A stretch of 64,000 nt of DNA from Pseudoalteromonas tunicata (GCF_002310815.1 NZ_CP011032.1:2024001-2088000); one strand, 5' to 3'. Numbered from the stretch's first letter, positions 37,441-48,021 are shown. The notes: generated from the letters alone by a model not told the origin. Numbers and translations: made by a program.

Positions 37441-38229
37441 TTACTCTTCATTGTTACCATAATAACGACTAAGGCTTTTTTCATCTTCACGATTAAAAGG
37501 AACTGCGGGGTCATACACAGGTGCATCTTTAATTTGCTGCTGAGTTAAACCAACATACATTTTTGCGTAAGGCCAACTCACTTCGCTAATCCATGTTGGC
37601 GCAATTAAAACCAAATGCCCTAACCACCAATTGCTGGTATTAATAATTAAATAGCGAATAGCCCATGTATCAATATCAATTAACATGCCCTGCACATGGC
37701 CTAAATCTCCGTCTTTTGCTTCAAGGTGATAATCAATCACCGCATGGTGGCTGCGTAAATGCCTATCTTGTTCTTGTATTAAAGCAGTGTCGACACGGGC
37801 AAACTCATCGACTTCAAATTCAGCCTCATCGGGCTGAGGCGCAATGCTCGAATAACCCGGCGCAATCATGTAAGGGCTTGAATACACGCCCCAAAGCCCC
37901 ATGTTGCCCCAATACGACGGGTAAGAATAATAACCTAAGTAATCAATTTCGGCTTGACGAGAAATAGGCCTATCGGTATCCATATCGGGGCTGTTTTTAA
38001 CCTGATCTTTCGTAATTGAAAGCTCAATGGTTGTACCAATCCAGTCTAAATCTTTAATTGAAATAGGTGAAATAAGCACTTTTTTACTCATCAACCAAAG
38101 GCCAGCCTCAACCACTAAATACCGAATAACCCACTGTTTATCATCAAAATAAAAATCTTTTACATGGCCAATATCGCCATCGGTTGCGCCAATAGTAAAA
38201 TTTTATAAATCACTAAGCGGATGTAACAT
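37441..38229 (-). pseudogene. PRC-barrel domain protein with stop at codon 9
   Basis: Two PRC-barrel domains. The natural start is the ATG at 38229, with AGGAG 8 bases upstream. The ninth codon, 38205-38203, is TAA; after it the same frame continues as NFTIGATDGDIGHVKDFYFDD and on to residue 262 without a break. A single base change in the stop (for example AAA to TAA) would restore it. A downstream GTG at 38115 could give a 224-residue product lacking half of the first barrel. The second barrel (LGHVQGMLIDIDTWAIRYLIINTSNWW) is intact. Likely a recent pseudogene. Confidence 0.85.
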
Positions 38230-38649
38230 GATGTACACTCCTAATTGAATAAAATGGGGCGCTAACTCATTGCTGAAGATGTAAAACACCTCACTTAACC
38301 AACAGATTAATTGCGGTATTTACTCACAGAGAATTAAAAAAAGAAGAATAAACCAACCTAAGTGCTGGATAAAATATTTACCAACATATTGAATTAAATG
38401 TAAATATCTAAGCTATTTATCTCAAGCCAGAGATAAATTAATGACCAGTATTGAGGTTAACCCGCACTCTAGAAAGCTAATGAAAGCCTAAACCATATTG
38501 AAGATTGATTCTGTGCGTTGTCGCACGCAAAAAACCAGCGCTTAACAACATAAACACATCTGCATGAAATTTCACGACTAAAAAGCAACTAGCAACCCAG
38601 CTGATTTTTAAACCTTAATTTAAAGGTTTCAACAGGGGTCAGTTTTTGG
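38230..38649. other. 420-base intergenic region
   Basis: Between the start of the PRC-barrel gene and the end of the NERD gene. No gene, repeat or clear terminator seen. Confidence 0.3.
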
Positions 38650-39720
38650 TCACTGCTTTACCTGCACAAGATGCCGTTTGTAGTCTGCTTTAGTGGTTGC
38701 TTGCACCACATTTTGTATTTTTTGATTAAATACCGCGAGCTGATTAGCAGTAAAAACAAAAGCCTGATGGTTAGCCTTCTTATTAGTGATATAAGTAGTT
38801 AATGACATTAAATGCACCACATTACTTGGCATGGTCGTTTTAAATTCTGCACTATCATTAAATACCACAACAGACTCAACACCCGACAGCACGCCCAATA
38901 ACCGATGCACAGCCAAACAGTGTTTATAATTTTGCCGTAATGGGTTCATAAACGATGTTTTTTTACGATAAATTTGCTGAGTCCATTTAGCTTGTTTTTC
39001 ACTACCAAAAATCCAGCCAGAGTAATTTTTACTTTCAATGACAAACACACCAAACGCAGACACCACTAAATGATCAATCTCAGTCAATTGGCCATTTTCA
39101 ACTTCAAGCAACAGGTTTTTATAAAGGGTGTAATCGCCAGTTTGGCATAATTGAGCAAGCTGCGCATTCACACGCCGTTCACCTATCCAACCACGAATAG
39201 CCGCCCTATCGCACCCCAACAGCGCCAAAATCATCAAGAGCAAAGCAAATACAAACGGTAGCAGCACCAGCAAAACTAGATAACTTGGCAAAGCGTGCCA
39301 AATTGACTGCACCATTCCAACGGGTTTAGGCGCACTTATTGGTACAAGTGTTAAAGAGCTCGATTGCAAATCTGGCGCTATCACATGCTTGCCCACAGGC
39401 CGATTTGAAAAACCACTGTTATTAGAAATATCTTGAGAAGATACATTACTCACAGGTACATTATTTACAGTATCATACCGCGAATTAATAAGCTTATTAT
39501 CAATCACTTGAGTAACGGCATCCGGCACAACCGCCGTCGGATTGCATAACCTACGATAATCTTTTTTTGCCGACTGATACGCCAGCGATTCTGGCACATG
39601 AGCATAATCATTCATTTGGTGCTGCAACAATAAACAAACAGCGGGCACAGTTTGTTTATTGGCTGTCGCAAAAAGCACAGTACTTATAAAAAGTAAGCAA
39701 AGAGATAAAATCCATTTCAT
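38650..39720 (-). CDS. NERD domain-containing membrane protein
   Basis: 356 residues. A signal-like N-terminus, a Ser/Asn-rich linker, one membrane helix near 145-170 (YLVLLVLLPFVFALLLMILALLG) and then a NERD nuclease-related domain: IGERRVNAQL, YKNLLLEV...LTEIDHLVVSAFGVFVIESKNYSGWIFG with the Asp and ExK residues of a PD-(D/E)XK-like site. NERD proteins are suspected nucleases; several occur in phage-defence islands. It lies at the left border of the nuclease- and helicase-rich region. Confidence 0.85.
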   Translation of the reverse strand: MKWILSLCLLFISTVLFATANKQTVPAVCLLLQHQMNDYAHVPESLAYQSAKKDYRRLCNPTAVVPDAVTQVIDNKLINSRYDTVNNVPVSNVSSQDISNNSGFSNRPVGKHVIAPDLQSSSLTLVPISAPKPVGMVQSIWHALPSYLVLLVLLPFVFALLLMILALLGCDRAAIRGWIGERRVNAQLAQLCQTGDYTLYKNLLLEVENGQLTEIDHLVVSAFGVFVIESKNYSGWIFGSEKQAKWTQQIYRKKTSFMNPLRQNYKHCLAVHRLLGVLSGVESVVVFNDSAEFKTTMPSNVVHLMSLTTYITNKKANHQAFVFTANQLAVFNQKIQNVVQATTKADYKRHLVQVKQ

Positions 39721-39792
39721 TTTTTATTTCTACTTATTAAAAACAACTTACTTAAAAAATTAATTGTATGAAATATGTTGCTTCTCTAAAAA

Positions 39793-40482
39793 TTAAAGGC
39801 GTACAACTTTGATATTTTTAAAGCCAAAATCAGTATTATTTGTTCTAAACCCAAGCTTTAAAATCTGATCATACTTAAGCGGCACGTTATAAAAAATAAT
39901 ATTGATGTCAGCCTCAACACCCTGCGGTAAATCTATTTGACCATAACGCATTTCTTGTCCAGCTATCAGTGCATCATAATCCTTAAAAATAGCACCATCC
40001 TGCATAACTAATTTCCATTGACCAGTATTAACTTCTGCCTGACCTCGTTTATTGATGACTTTAATATTGCAAGAAACCGTATCACCTTGCCTATCACAAA
40101 TACGATGGGAAAACTCAATTCCTCTGTGATAAAGGCTCCCTTTTTCTAATGTGGTCTTTGGCACACCATCGCTTAGATTTGGGTCATAATATTCTCGGCC
40201 CATAATAAAGAAAACAAATGAACTGATAGTGTAAATAAAGAAGCTAGCAGCAAAAAATAAATACCTGTTTTTCATATAACTATAAACATATAAACCAACT
40301 GAAAAAACAGTAACAAGCAAAGCAATAAAAATAAGTACGTATTCAGGGCGCCAAAGACTATAAAAATAAATTAAGGGATCAGGTACAAAGTACTGCAACA
40401 TAGCCCAAGAAAAGCCTATCAAAAGGGTGATTACACCAAAAAATCGGGTAATTAAATTGTTTGATTTTTTTTGTTCTGTCAT
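39793..40482 (-). CDS. membrane protein of unknown function
   Basis: 229 residues, not recognised. Three or four membrane helices in the first 110 residues, then a soluble domain of about 110 residues rich in beta strands with two cysteines (ICDRQGDTVSCNIKV) that suggest a disulfide and so a periplasmic location. It lies between the NERD gene and another membrane protein gene, all on the minus strand and closely spaced. Confidence 0.6.
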   Translation of the reverse strand: MTEQKKSNNLITRFFGVITLLIGFSWAMLQYFVPDPLIYFYSLWRPEYVLIFIALLVTVFSVGLYVYSYMKNRYLFFAASFFIYTISSFVFFIMGREYYDPNLSDGVPKTTLEKGSLYHRGIEFSHRICDRQGDTVSCNIKVINKRGQAEVNTGQWKLVMQDGAIFKDYDALIAGQEMRYGQIDLPQGVEADINIIFYNVPLKYDQILKLGFRTNNTDFGFKNIKVVRL

Positions 40483-40525
40483 GAAACCTATCTCTTTTTA
40501 GATTATAAATTGGCTTTATACTTAG

Positions 40526-41239
40526 TTAATTTAATGTTTTTAAATTTTCTGAGGCTAATACTCGTTTTATAGCTGCTGATTGTGGAATTTTTTGTATAAC
40601 AAGGTTTTGTTCATTTGCGGTAATGTACGCGACTTCATCAACACGTTTATATATTTGATAACCTCTTAAAATAACCTTGCCATCTATAATTATCTCACTA
40701 CAAATTGACCATCCAGGTTCTCCTGAAATTGTGGCTTTACAGCCGAACTCACCTAATTGAGTGATTATCTCAGCCGCTGATTTTTTACCCACATTTATCG
40801 AAGCGAGTGAGAGTGAAGTTAAGGCTGCAAATACTAAAAAAATGTAAGCCATGGTATTAAAAAAATCAGCCACTTTATTAGCTGTTTTTTTACTTGATAA
40901 ATTCACATGTTTTTTTATTGATTCGTTATTTGAAAGCATACCAGCTAAGACACCAGCTAAAATACCAAAAAATATTATGTACCACATGGATATTAAAGCA
41001 AAAAGCATTGATTTTAATAACTCAGGAATGATCCGAAAGGATGAAAAAAAACCGACTAAAGTCGTAATTTCATAGCTAGATTGTGTCGAATTAATGCCAA
41101 AACCATTGTCGATTCCAATGGAATAACACAATCCAATCACAAAGAAAACAGCTGTCAAAGCTGTAATAATCTTTGCCATTAAAACAAAATAACTATCTAT
41201 ATTGTGAAAATTATCAGAGTCCATTGATATATCATCCAT
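40526..41239 (-). CDS. membrane protein of unknown function
   Basis: 237 residues, not recognised. Three membrane helices (about 20-45, 75-105 and 128-150) and a soluble C-terminal domain with two cysteines (FGCKATISGEPGWSICSEIIIDG). It resembles its downstream neighbour in plan, so the two may work together. First gene of a minus-strand group ending with the NERD protein, diverging from the DUF3427 helicase. Confidence 0.6.
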   Translation of the reverse strand: MDDISMDSDNFHNIDSYFVLMAKIITALTAVFFVIGLCYSIGIDNGFGINSTQSSYEITTLVGFFSSFRIIPELLKSMLFALISMWYIIFFGILAGVLAGMLSNNESIKKHVNLSSKKTANKVADFFNTMAYIFLVFAALTSLSLASINVGKKSAAEIITQLGEFGCKATISGEPGWSICSEIIIDGKVILRGYQIYKRVDEVAYITANEQNLVIQKIPQSAAIKRVLASENLKTLN

Positions 41240-41333
41240 TTTAGAAAAAAAACATGCTCTTTATACACCATATCAATCTTCCTTACCATCTGATATATTT
41301 ACAAAAAATGGATTTACGGTAGTAAACGTTGTT

Positions 41334-44300
41334 ATGGAACAGATTGGTATTTATGAGCAGTTAATCACGCAGGTAGTTGAATCGCGACTTGATAAACAGC
41401 GCTTTTATATTGGTGAAAGGCAACTCGAAAGTACCGAAGCTGCAACATGGCTTTCGCGCTTTTTAAGTAAACTGATTGCTCATGCCATTGACGCTATACC
41501 AAACTCAGATGATCGCTTACAGCTTCAAATTAACCTTGCTAATAGTTTGGTACTTTGGCTAAAAAATCACATTAAAGATGATGCGCTCATTAGCGAAAAC
41601 CTCATTGATAGCCAAGGCCGAATACTTACCGCCCTCTTTAATACCGAAAATCCAATCGCAGCCAATTTAGAACAATATTCAAAAGATATTTATCCGCTGA
41701 CGGGCTTATCGCAAAGTGAATTGTTTAGCGGTGCCAATGCGGGCATTTCACTTGAAACCGAACTCAAACGCGAAATTAAATCAGCCGATACTATTTACTG
41801 GTTAGTGTCATTTATAAAGTGGACTGGGCTGCGCATTTTTAAAAATGAGCTTGAAGCCTTTACCCGAAGTGGTAAAAAACTCAAAGTCATTACCACTTCG
41901 TACATGGGCGCAACCGATGCCAAAGCAGTCGAGTTTTTAGCAAGCCTTCCAAATACCGAAGTCAAACTGAGCTATAACAATCAACAAGAACGCTTGCACG
42001 CAAAATCATACTTATTTTTACGCAATACGGGTTTTGATACTGGCTATATTGGTTCGTCTAATTTATCACATTCAGCACTGACTAGCGGGCTTGAGTGGAA
42101 CTTAAAAATAACCGCACAAGAAATCCCGCATATTATTAAAAAAACCAAAAGTACCTTCGAAACCTACTGGCAATCAAAAGACTTTGAACGCTTTACAGGC
42201 CAAGTAGCATGTAAAGAAAAGCTGATTAACTCACTGAATGAACAACGCGGTAGCGGCCAATTTACCAATCAGTTTTATTTTGATATCACGCCCAAAACTC
42301 ACCAGCTAACCATTTTAGAAAAACTTAGTGTTGAGCGCACCGTGCATCAACGCTTTAAAAACTTAGTGGTGGCCGCAACGGGCACAGGTAAAACAATTAT
42401 ATCGGCGTTTGACTTTAAAACCGTTTACGACGCCAAACCAAATGCCCAATTTTTGTTTGTAGCTCACCGCGAAGAAATTCTCAAACAAGCGCAAAGTGCC
42501 TATCGCGGTGTGCTTAAAAACAATCAATTTGGTGAACTCTGGGTCGGTAACTACAAACCCCAGAGTTACAATCAATTGTTTGCATCTATTCAAACGCTCA
42601 ACAGTCAACTCGACACCCTAAATTTAAGCAGTGATTATTACGATTACATAGTTATAGATGAAGTACATCACGTTAGTGCCGCCAGTTATCGTATGGTGCT
42701 CAACTACTTTACGCCACAGATTTTACTCGGCTTAACCGCCACGCCAGAGCGCCAAGATGGCGCCAATATTTTAGATGATTTTTGTGGCGTGATTGCCGCT
42801 GAAATTCGCTTACCTGAGGCAATTAATCAACGCCATTTATGCCCGTTTCAATACTTTGGCCTTGATGATGATATCGATTTAAGCAAAGTCACTTGGCGCG
42901 GCGGCCGTTACGATATTAGCGAGCTCAGTAACCTTTATACTGGCGAAAACAACCGTGCAAACAAAATTATATCGAGCCTTGCCGATATAGTGACTAATGT
43001 TCACGATATTAAAGCGTTGGCATTTTGCGTCAGCCAAGATCACGCCGAATTTATGGCTGCCAAGTTTAATCTCAAAGGCATAAATGCCGATGTACTGACC
43101 AGCAAAAACACGAATGAGCGAGCACAAAAACAACAAGCACTTCGCCAAGGCAAAATAAACATACTCTGCGTAGTCGATATTTTTAACGAAGGGGTCGATA
43201 TTCCAGAAGTCGATACCCTATTGTTTTTAAGGCCAACCGAAAGTCTAACGCTGTTTTTACAGCAACTCGGCCGTGGCTTACGCTTGCCAGATAATAGCCA
43301 AAAACAATGCTGTACTGTGCTCGATTTTGTCGGTAACGCGCGGCCAGAGTACGACTTTGCCAGTAAATTTCGCGCACTCATTGGTAAAAGCAATCAGCCA
43401 ATAAAAACCGAAATCGAAAACAACTTCCCGCATTTACCGCTAGGTTGCCGAATTGAATTGCAAGAACGTACACAACAAACAATTCTAAAAAATATTCAAC
43501 ATGCAATAAACAGCAAACGCCGTTTGCAACAGCTGATCAATCATTATTCGCAACATAGTGACCAAACGCTGACTTTGAGTAACTTTTTACACATTAACCC
43601 ACAAGTCACACTTGAAGATATTTATAAACCCAGCGATAAAAGCCTTGGTGGTTGGCATTGGCTCAAAGGCAATGCCATAACTGCCAATGAAAAAGAGATT
43701 TACAGCGCCTATTACCGCGCAATCAATACACAATTACTCAGCTGTAACTCAATCAGCTACTTGCGCTTTTTACGTGATTTATGTACCAACGACTTTAGCT
43801 TTAGCGATACACCACTGAATCAACAATTTGCCTTAATGGCCCATTACAACTTTTGGGATAACAGCGGCAAAAAACTTGGCTTTAACACACTCGAACAGAG
43901 CTTAACAGCACTTAAACATAGCGCATTACAGCAAGAACTCAGCGAAGTTATCACGCTATTAATTAACCGTATTCAGCAACACGAAACCGATTTAAGCAGC
44001 TTGCCAAACCATGCGATTAAATTGCATAGCCGCTACAGCCGCCAACAAATACTGGCTGCGTTTGGTGCCCATTCGTTTGACAAAAAATCATCTGCCCGCG
44101 AAGGCGTATTAGAGCTTAAAAGCCAAAACATCGAACTTATGTTTGTGACTTTGAATAAATGCGAAAAAACCTATTCACCCACCACGCTGTATCACGACTT
44201 TGCCCTCAGCCCCACCCTGTTCCATTGGCAAACGCAAAACACTGCGAGGCCAGATAGCGGAAAAGGTTTAGGATATATTCAACATCAACAAACATGTAAA

Positions 44301-44486
44301 ACCATGCTGTTATTCGTGCGCGAACAGGGTAAAGACGAAAACGGCCGAACTATGGGGTTTGTAAACTACGGCGAGGTTAAATACCAAAGCCATAATTCAA
44401 GTCAACCAATGAATATCACATGGGAATTAAAAAGCCCCATGCCAAACGAAATGTGGCATGAGGCTGGGAAGTTGGCAGTTGGGTGA
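41334..44486 (+). CDS. PLD-like nuclease / superfamily II helicase / DUF3427 protein
   Basis: 1050 residues, three parts. Residues about 130-290: phospholipase-D-like domain with one HxK motif (H222, K224 in ERLHAKSYLF, then GSSNLSHSALTSG). Residues about 320-680: helicase with AATGTGKT (348-354), VIDEVHH (440-446), LTATPER and QQLGRGLR. The C-terminal third, ending SPMPNEMWHEAGKLAVG, is DUF3427. Such proteins recur in defence islands and are thought to act on nucleic acid; the role here is inferred. In this window the HNH-S24 nuclease and a methyltransferase lie 5 kb away across an inserted lower-GC block. Confidence 0.92.
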   Translation: MEQIGIYEQLITQVVESRLDKQRFYIGERQLESTEAATWLSRFLSKLIAHAIDAIPNSDDRLQLQINLANSLVLWLKNHIKDDALISENLIDSQGRILTALFNTENPIAANLEQYSKDIYPLTGLSQSELFSGANAGISLETELKREIKSADTIYWLVSFIKWTGLRIFKNELEAFTRSGKKLKVITTSYMGATDAKAVEFLASLPNTEVKLSYNNQQERLHAKSYLFLRNTGFDTGYIGSSNLSHSALTSGLEWNLKITAQEIPHIIKKTKSTFETYWQSKDFERFTGQVACKEKLINSLNEQRGSGQFTNQFYFDITPKTHQLTILEKLSVERTVHQRFKNLVVAATGTGKTIISAFDFKTVYDAKPNAQFLFVAHREEILKQAQSAYRGVLKNNQFGELWVGNYKPQSYNQLFASIQTLNSQLDTLNLSSDYYDYIVIDEVHHVSAASYRMVLNYFTPQILLGLTATPERQDGANILDDFCGVIAAEIRLPEAINQRHLCPFQYFGLDDDIDLSKVTWRGGRYDISELSNLYTGENNRANKIISSLADIVTNVHDIKALAFCVSQDHAEFMAAKFNLKGINADVLTSKNTNERAQKQQALRQGKINILCVVDIFNEGVDIPEVDTLLFLRPTESLTLFLQQLGRGLRLPDNSQKQCCTVLDFVGNARPEYDFASKFRALIGKSNQPIKTEIENNFPHLPLGCRIELQERTQQTILKNIQHAINSKRRLQQLINHYSQHSDQTLTLSNFLHINPQVTLEDIYKPSDKSLGGWHWLKGNAITANEKEIYSAYYRAINTQLLSCNSISYLRFLRDLCTNDFSFSDTPLNQQFALMAHYNFWDNSGKKLGFNTLEQSLTALKHSALQQELSEVITLLINRIQQHETDLSSLPNHAIKLHSRYSRQQILAAFGAHSFDKKSSAREGVLELKSQNIELMFVTLNKCEKTYSPTTLYHDFALSPTLFHWQTQNTARPDSGKGLGYIQHQQTCKTMLLFVREQGKDENGRTMGFVNYGEVKYQSHNSSQPMNITWELKSPMPNEMWHEAGKLAVG

Positions 44487-44570
44487 TTGGAAAAATTCAT
44501 TCGGTACAAAAAGTTAAATTTTTGTACCCCAACTATATGAAATACAGTAACTAAATTTAAAGGCTCTCAA

Positions 44571-45350
44571 GTGAGAATATTTCAAAACGTTAAAAATTGG
44601 CTGATAAAACACCTTCCTGTAGAAGCGGATATTGCACTACATGAAAACAGCTCATTCCATAAATGGGTAGGTTATCCACTACTACTAATATTCACACTCA
44701 TTATTTTCATTACCTTTGATCTTTACCAAAAAGGGATATACAGCTTAAATAAAGATCTACTCATAACTACAAAAACCCTAAGTGATTTTGTTAAATTTTA
44801 CGCATTCCCAATAACAGCTTTAACAGTACCTTTATCACTAGTTGTTATGTTTAACCGGTTTCATTCATCAAAGCAAAAAGCCAAAAGCAACCGTTTGATT
44901 GAACAAAATAATCTTGTTAATAACTACTTTTCACACTTCAGTAACTTTAATAGTTATACTGGTACCCTTGAAGTTAAATATAAGTCAGTAGGACTTAAAC
45001 TATCAGCTCAACGACTGTATCGTATACTATTTCAAAATTGTAACCTTATGAAGTTCGACGCGACAGTACAAAAAGATTGTATTGACATTATTATTCACTC
45101 AGCTTTTGTTGAACTTGAGAAGTATAGAAATCATATCGTTATTAATAGCCACTATACTGTTGATAAAGAAGTTATCGAGGGTGTTGAGTTACTTTGGTCA
45201 ACTCGAAAAGACTCTCAAATTTATAAATATTTGGAAGAATTAAAATTAATAATCATAGATCTGATTAATTTTCAAGGAATTATAAATAGTAAAGAAATTG
45301 AAAAGTACTTTTATACGGAATATGAAAAAAGTTGGAAAAAAACTTTATAA
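44571..45350 (+). CDS. two-TM protein, possible defence effector
   Basis: 259 residues from a GTG start with AAAGG upstream. Two membrane helices (about 35-52 and 75-100) are followed by a cytoplasmic helical region (FHSSKQKAKSNRLIEQNNLVNNYFSHF) and a C-terminal part with no known motif. The plan, two helices then a long cytoplasmic domain, is that of abortive-infection membrane proteins. Lower GC than the helicase before it. It faces the ABC operon tail to tail. Function not established. Confidence 0.6.
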   Translation: MRIFQNVKNWLIKHLPVEADIALHENSSFHKWVGYPLLLIFTLIIFITFDLYQKGIYSLNKDLLITTKTLSDFVKFYAFPITALTVPLSLVVMFNRFHSSKQKAKSNRLIEQNNLVNNYFSHFSNFNSYTGTLEVKYKSVGLKLSAQRLYRILFQNCNLMKFDATVQKDCIDIIIHSAFVELEKYRNHIVINSHYTVDKEVIEGVELLWSTRKDSQIYKYLEELKLIIIDLINFQGIINSKEIEKYFYTEYEKSWKKTL

Positions 45351-45485
45351 CTGACAACCTTTCTGTTGATTAATATAAATTAAAATGAGCAAAACAATCA
45401 AGAGCAATTACAATGTTTCCTATTTTTATAATGATATTTACAAAATAGAAAACATTGTAAGCAATAATGATTTAAATATAGCCAA

Positions 45486-47582
45486 TTATAATTTGGTAAT
45501 AATTTTTCGTGGCAAACGTTTAGTAACAAAACTGCTAGTTTCTAAACCAGCAATAGATACTGCATAATTATCATCATTTTCATCAAAAGACGCAACAATG
45601 ATACTTTGCAAGCCTTTAGTTGTAGATAAAGTTTTAAGTAACTGGTTTACACTTTTTGTACTCATAGAATGCTGAGCTGGTTCATCGAATAAGATTAAAC
45701 TGGGATGATTACCGCCAGCTTTAGCTGATGTTTTATACAAAGCAATTAAATACGACCAAATAAGTCTTACAAAATCACTAGCAGAAGAGTCCGACTTTAT
45801 ATCAGTATTACTGGCAGAATTTTTATCTTTTAACTCAGATGGCGTATCAACTTGCTCTCTTAATTCTAAATCCTTCAAATAAGGAAGTAGGGTTTGAGGT
45901 TTAACTTCAATCTCATCAACTACAGCACTACGATAGCCAAACGTTCTTGCTAATATCTTAAATTCATAGGAAAAATCTCTAATTTTATACATATCATCAG
46001 GAGAGAAACTCGACTTTGATAATTCTAAAATAGAAGCATTGAGCTCTTTGTATTTGGCTGATAATTTAACCAAACTTTGAAGACTTTTTTCTAGCATTTC
46101 TTCAAGCTTATTTAGTTCTTCTAGACGATTTTCAATATTTATTTTTCGTCTGATATCTGCTTCTTTAATATTTGTAGTTGATTTTATATCACGTTTTAAG
46201 GAAGTAAGTTCTTTACTGGTTTTTACTAATTCTTTATTTATAGTTAAGAGCTGCCCTTGATCCCTTTCAATATTTTTATTCAACCCTCCCAGTAGAGAAC
46301 TAATCATTTTTTTTTGATTACTTAAATGAACAATATTCTCTTGGAGCGACATTGGCATTGCCATACTATCAGGTGATATTAAGATATCATCAATAGGATT
46401 TAAACATGTGTGGCACTTACCTTTAACAAAATCTAGATCGGTTTCATCAGCACCAAATTTCACTAATTTTTCGGTTAACTTATTAGACCTCAAATCATCT
46501 TCTATGCTCGTCAAGTTCTCAATATACTGACTACGTTGAGACTCATTTATCTTAATTTGGCTGGAGCACATACTTTGCATGGTTAACAATTCATCAACCC
46601 TATTCTGAACTAATTCAATTTCCTTTATCAAGTCTGATGACTCTCCTGAAAATTGAGATGCTTCATTTTGAATTATTACTTGCATTCCATTTTGTAAGCC
46701 TTTCTTTACTAGTTCAAATGATTGAGCCTCTGCTCCGTTCCTTTCTGTAATAAAAACTAATCTAGGGTCAAAATCTATAGATGGTGTTTTACTCAAGCCA
46801 GATACAGATAAATACTTACTCTCTGTTGATATTTTAACTTCACTAACTAACTCAGACCATAAGGTCATAACTTTTGAACGTTTGGATTGCAGCTCATTTA
46901 AATCCTTTGCATTCCTAAAAACATCTAAGTCTAGTAAAAATCCCGCAACCTTCTCTCTCATAGCGCTTATTCCATAATATGGAATATTAGCGATATAATC
47001 AGTCCAACCACGCTTTTGTTCAACTAAAATAGCTGAAAAAACAGATTGCAAATAAAGCTTTGCTTCTTTGCCTTTATTATCAGATATTCTTGGTAAATTT
47101 AATCCTAAGAACTTCTCTAAATATGCAAAAAAACCTTTCTCCTCATCTTGAGCTGATCCTCCATCATGCAAAAATGTATATCTACTTTTTAGAGTATTCA
47201 TAGAGGGGTTAGTTAAATATGCTCCCTCAATTATCTGTACTAATTTAGTATCCACTTCGCTAGATTTTATAGCACGCTTTAAAGTAATGACTTTACCTAA
47301 TTGGTTCTCTAACTCTAAATAAACGGTGGAGCCGATTATGCTCTTATTATCACCGTTCAGATCAAATCTATCTTTGAGCGCATAGGGTAATGATGCATTT
47401 CCTTTAGAGCCTATAATCTCCTCCATACCAAGTGAGTAAATTAGAGAATTTACGAGTGTACTTTTACCCGATGAGTTATCTCCACGAATAATGTTCAGCC
47501 CTGAGCTAAACGGGATTCGGTATCCATATTCTTGATTGTCTGTAGCCGTCAAAGTTACAAATAACTGATTAAATTTCATCAT
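45486..47582 (-). CDS. SMC/Rad50-like ATPase, ABC three-component system type
   Basis: 698 residues. Walker A GDNSSGKST at 34-42, two long coiled-coil arms (about 220-385 and 410-520) with a CHTC zinc-hook-like motif at 390-393 between them, and Walker B SLILFDEPAQ at about 628-637 near the C-terminus. The signature position is degenerate. This layout is that of Rad50-like ATPases, and the small partner and nuclease-like gene upstream match ABC three-component (ABC-3C) conflict systems described from comparative genomics. The start overlaps the middle-component gene by 14 bases. Confidence 0.85.
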   Translation of the reverse strand: MMKFNQLFVTLTATDNQEYGYRIPFSSGLNIIRGDNSSGKSTLVNSLIYSLGMEEIIGSKGNASLPYALKDRFDLNGDNKSIIGSTVYLELENQLGKVITLKRAIKSSEVDTKLVQIIEGAYLTNPSMNTLKSRYTFLHDGGSAQDEEKGFFAYLEKFLGLNLPRISDNKGKEAKLYLQSVFSAILVEQKRGWTDYIANIPYYGISAMREKVAGFLLDLDVFRNAKDLNELQSKRSKVMTLWSELVSEVKISTESKYLSVSGLSKTPSIDFDPRLVFITERNGAEAQSFELVKKGLQNGMQVIIQNEASQFSGESSDLIKEIELVQNRVDELLTMQSMCSSQIKINESQRSQYIENLTSIEDDLRSNKLTEKLVKFGADETDLDFVKGKCHTCLNPIDDILISPDSMAMPMSLQENIVHLSNQKKMISSLLGGLNKNIERDQGQLLTINKELVKTSKELTSLKRDIKSTTNIKEADIRRKINIENRLEELNKLEEMLEKSLQSLVKLSAKYKELNASILELSKSSFSPDDMYKIRDFSYEFKILARTFGYRSAVVDEIEVKPQTLLPYLKDLELREQVDTPSELKDKNSASNTDIKSDSSASDFVRLIWSYLIALYKTSAKAGGNHPSLILFDEPAQHSMSTKSVNQLLKTLSTTKGLQSIIVASFDENDDNYAVSIAGLETSSFVTKRLPRKIITKL

Positions 47583-48021
47583 TCCACCTTTTAGCTGTCT
47601 GCTGTACCATCGTCTCTGTTATTTTTTTATTTATGATTTTTAAATCATTCGTTTCATTATCAAATAATTCAAGCAGCCCAGCGCCAGCAATGAAAGTTTC
47701 AGCCTTCTCAGTTAATTGATATGAACCATTTGATTTTCTAGATAGTAGGTTTTCTGCAGTAGCAAAACTGAGAGCCATATTTAATGAAGGATCAATTCCC
47801 CAAACACCTAGTAATAGCTCTTTCTTTTCTGAGGAAATTTTAAGCGCTTTCAATCGTTCAGGTTCTAGCATCGCCCAATTGAATAAATGAAGTTTGAGTA
47901 AACTTCCTTTATTCCCACTACAACAAATTTTAAGAATTAGAAGGATTTTTCCAATTTTGTACATAGGCCTTAATTCAGGAATCACCGATGATTTTTTCCG
48001 GTTAAACATGAGCTTACTCAT
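47569..48021 (-). CDS. small middle component of the three-gene ATPase operon
   Basis: 150 residues with helices (KIGKILLILKICCSGNKGSLLKLHLFNWAM) followed by a winged-helix-like part (GIDPSLNMALSFATAENLLSRKSNGSYQLTEKAETFI). No catalytic motif. ABC three-component systems have a short middle component of this size between effector and ATPase; the assignment rests on position and size. Its ATG overlaps the effector stop as TAATG, and its 3' end overlaps the ATPase start. Confidence 0.65.
   Translation of the reverse strand: MSKLMFNRKKSSVIPELRPMYKIGKILLILKICCSGNKGSLLKLHLFNWAMLEPERLKALKISSEKKELLLGVWGIDPSLNMALSFATAENLLSRKSNGSYQLTEKAETFIAGAGLLELFDNETNDLKIINKKITETMVQQTAKRWNDEI

Noticed and set aside
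45385..45567. 60-codon plus-strand frame between the two-TM gene and the ATPase gene
   Set aside because: It overlaps the 3' end of the ATPase gene on the other strand, has no ribosome-binding site and reads as low-complexity.
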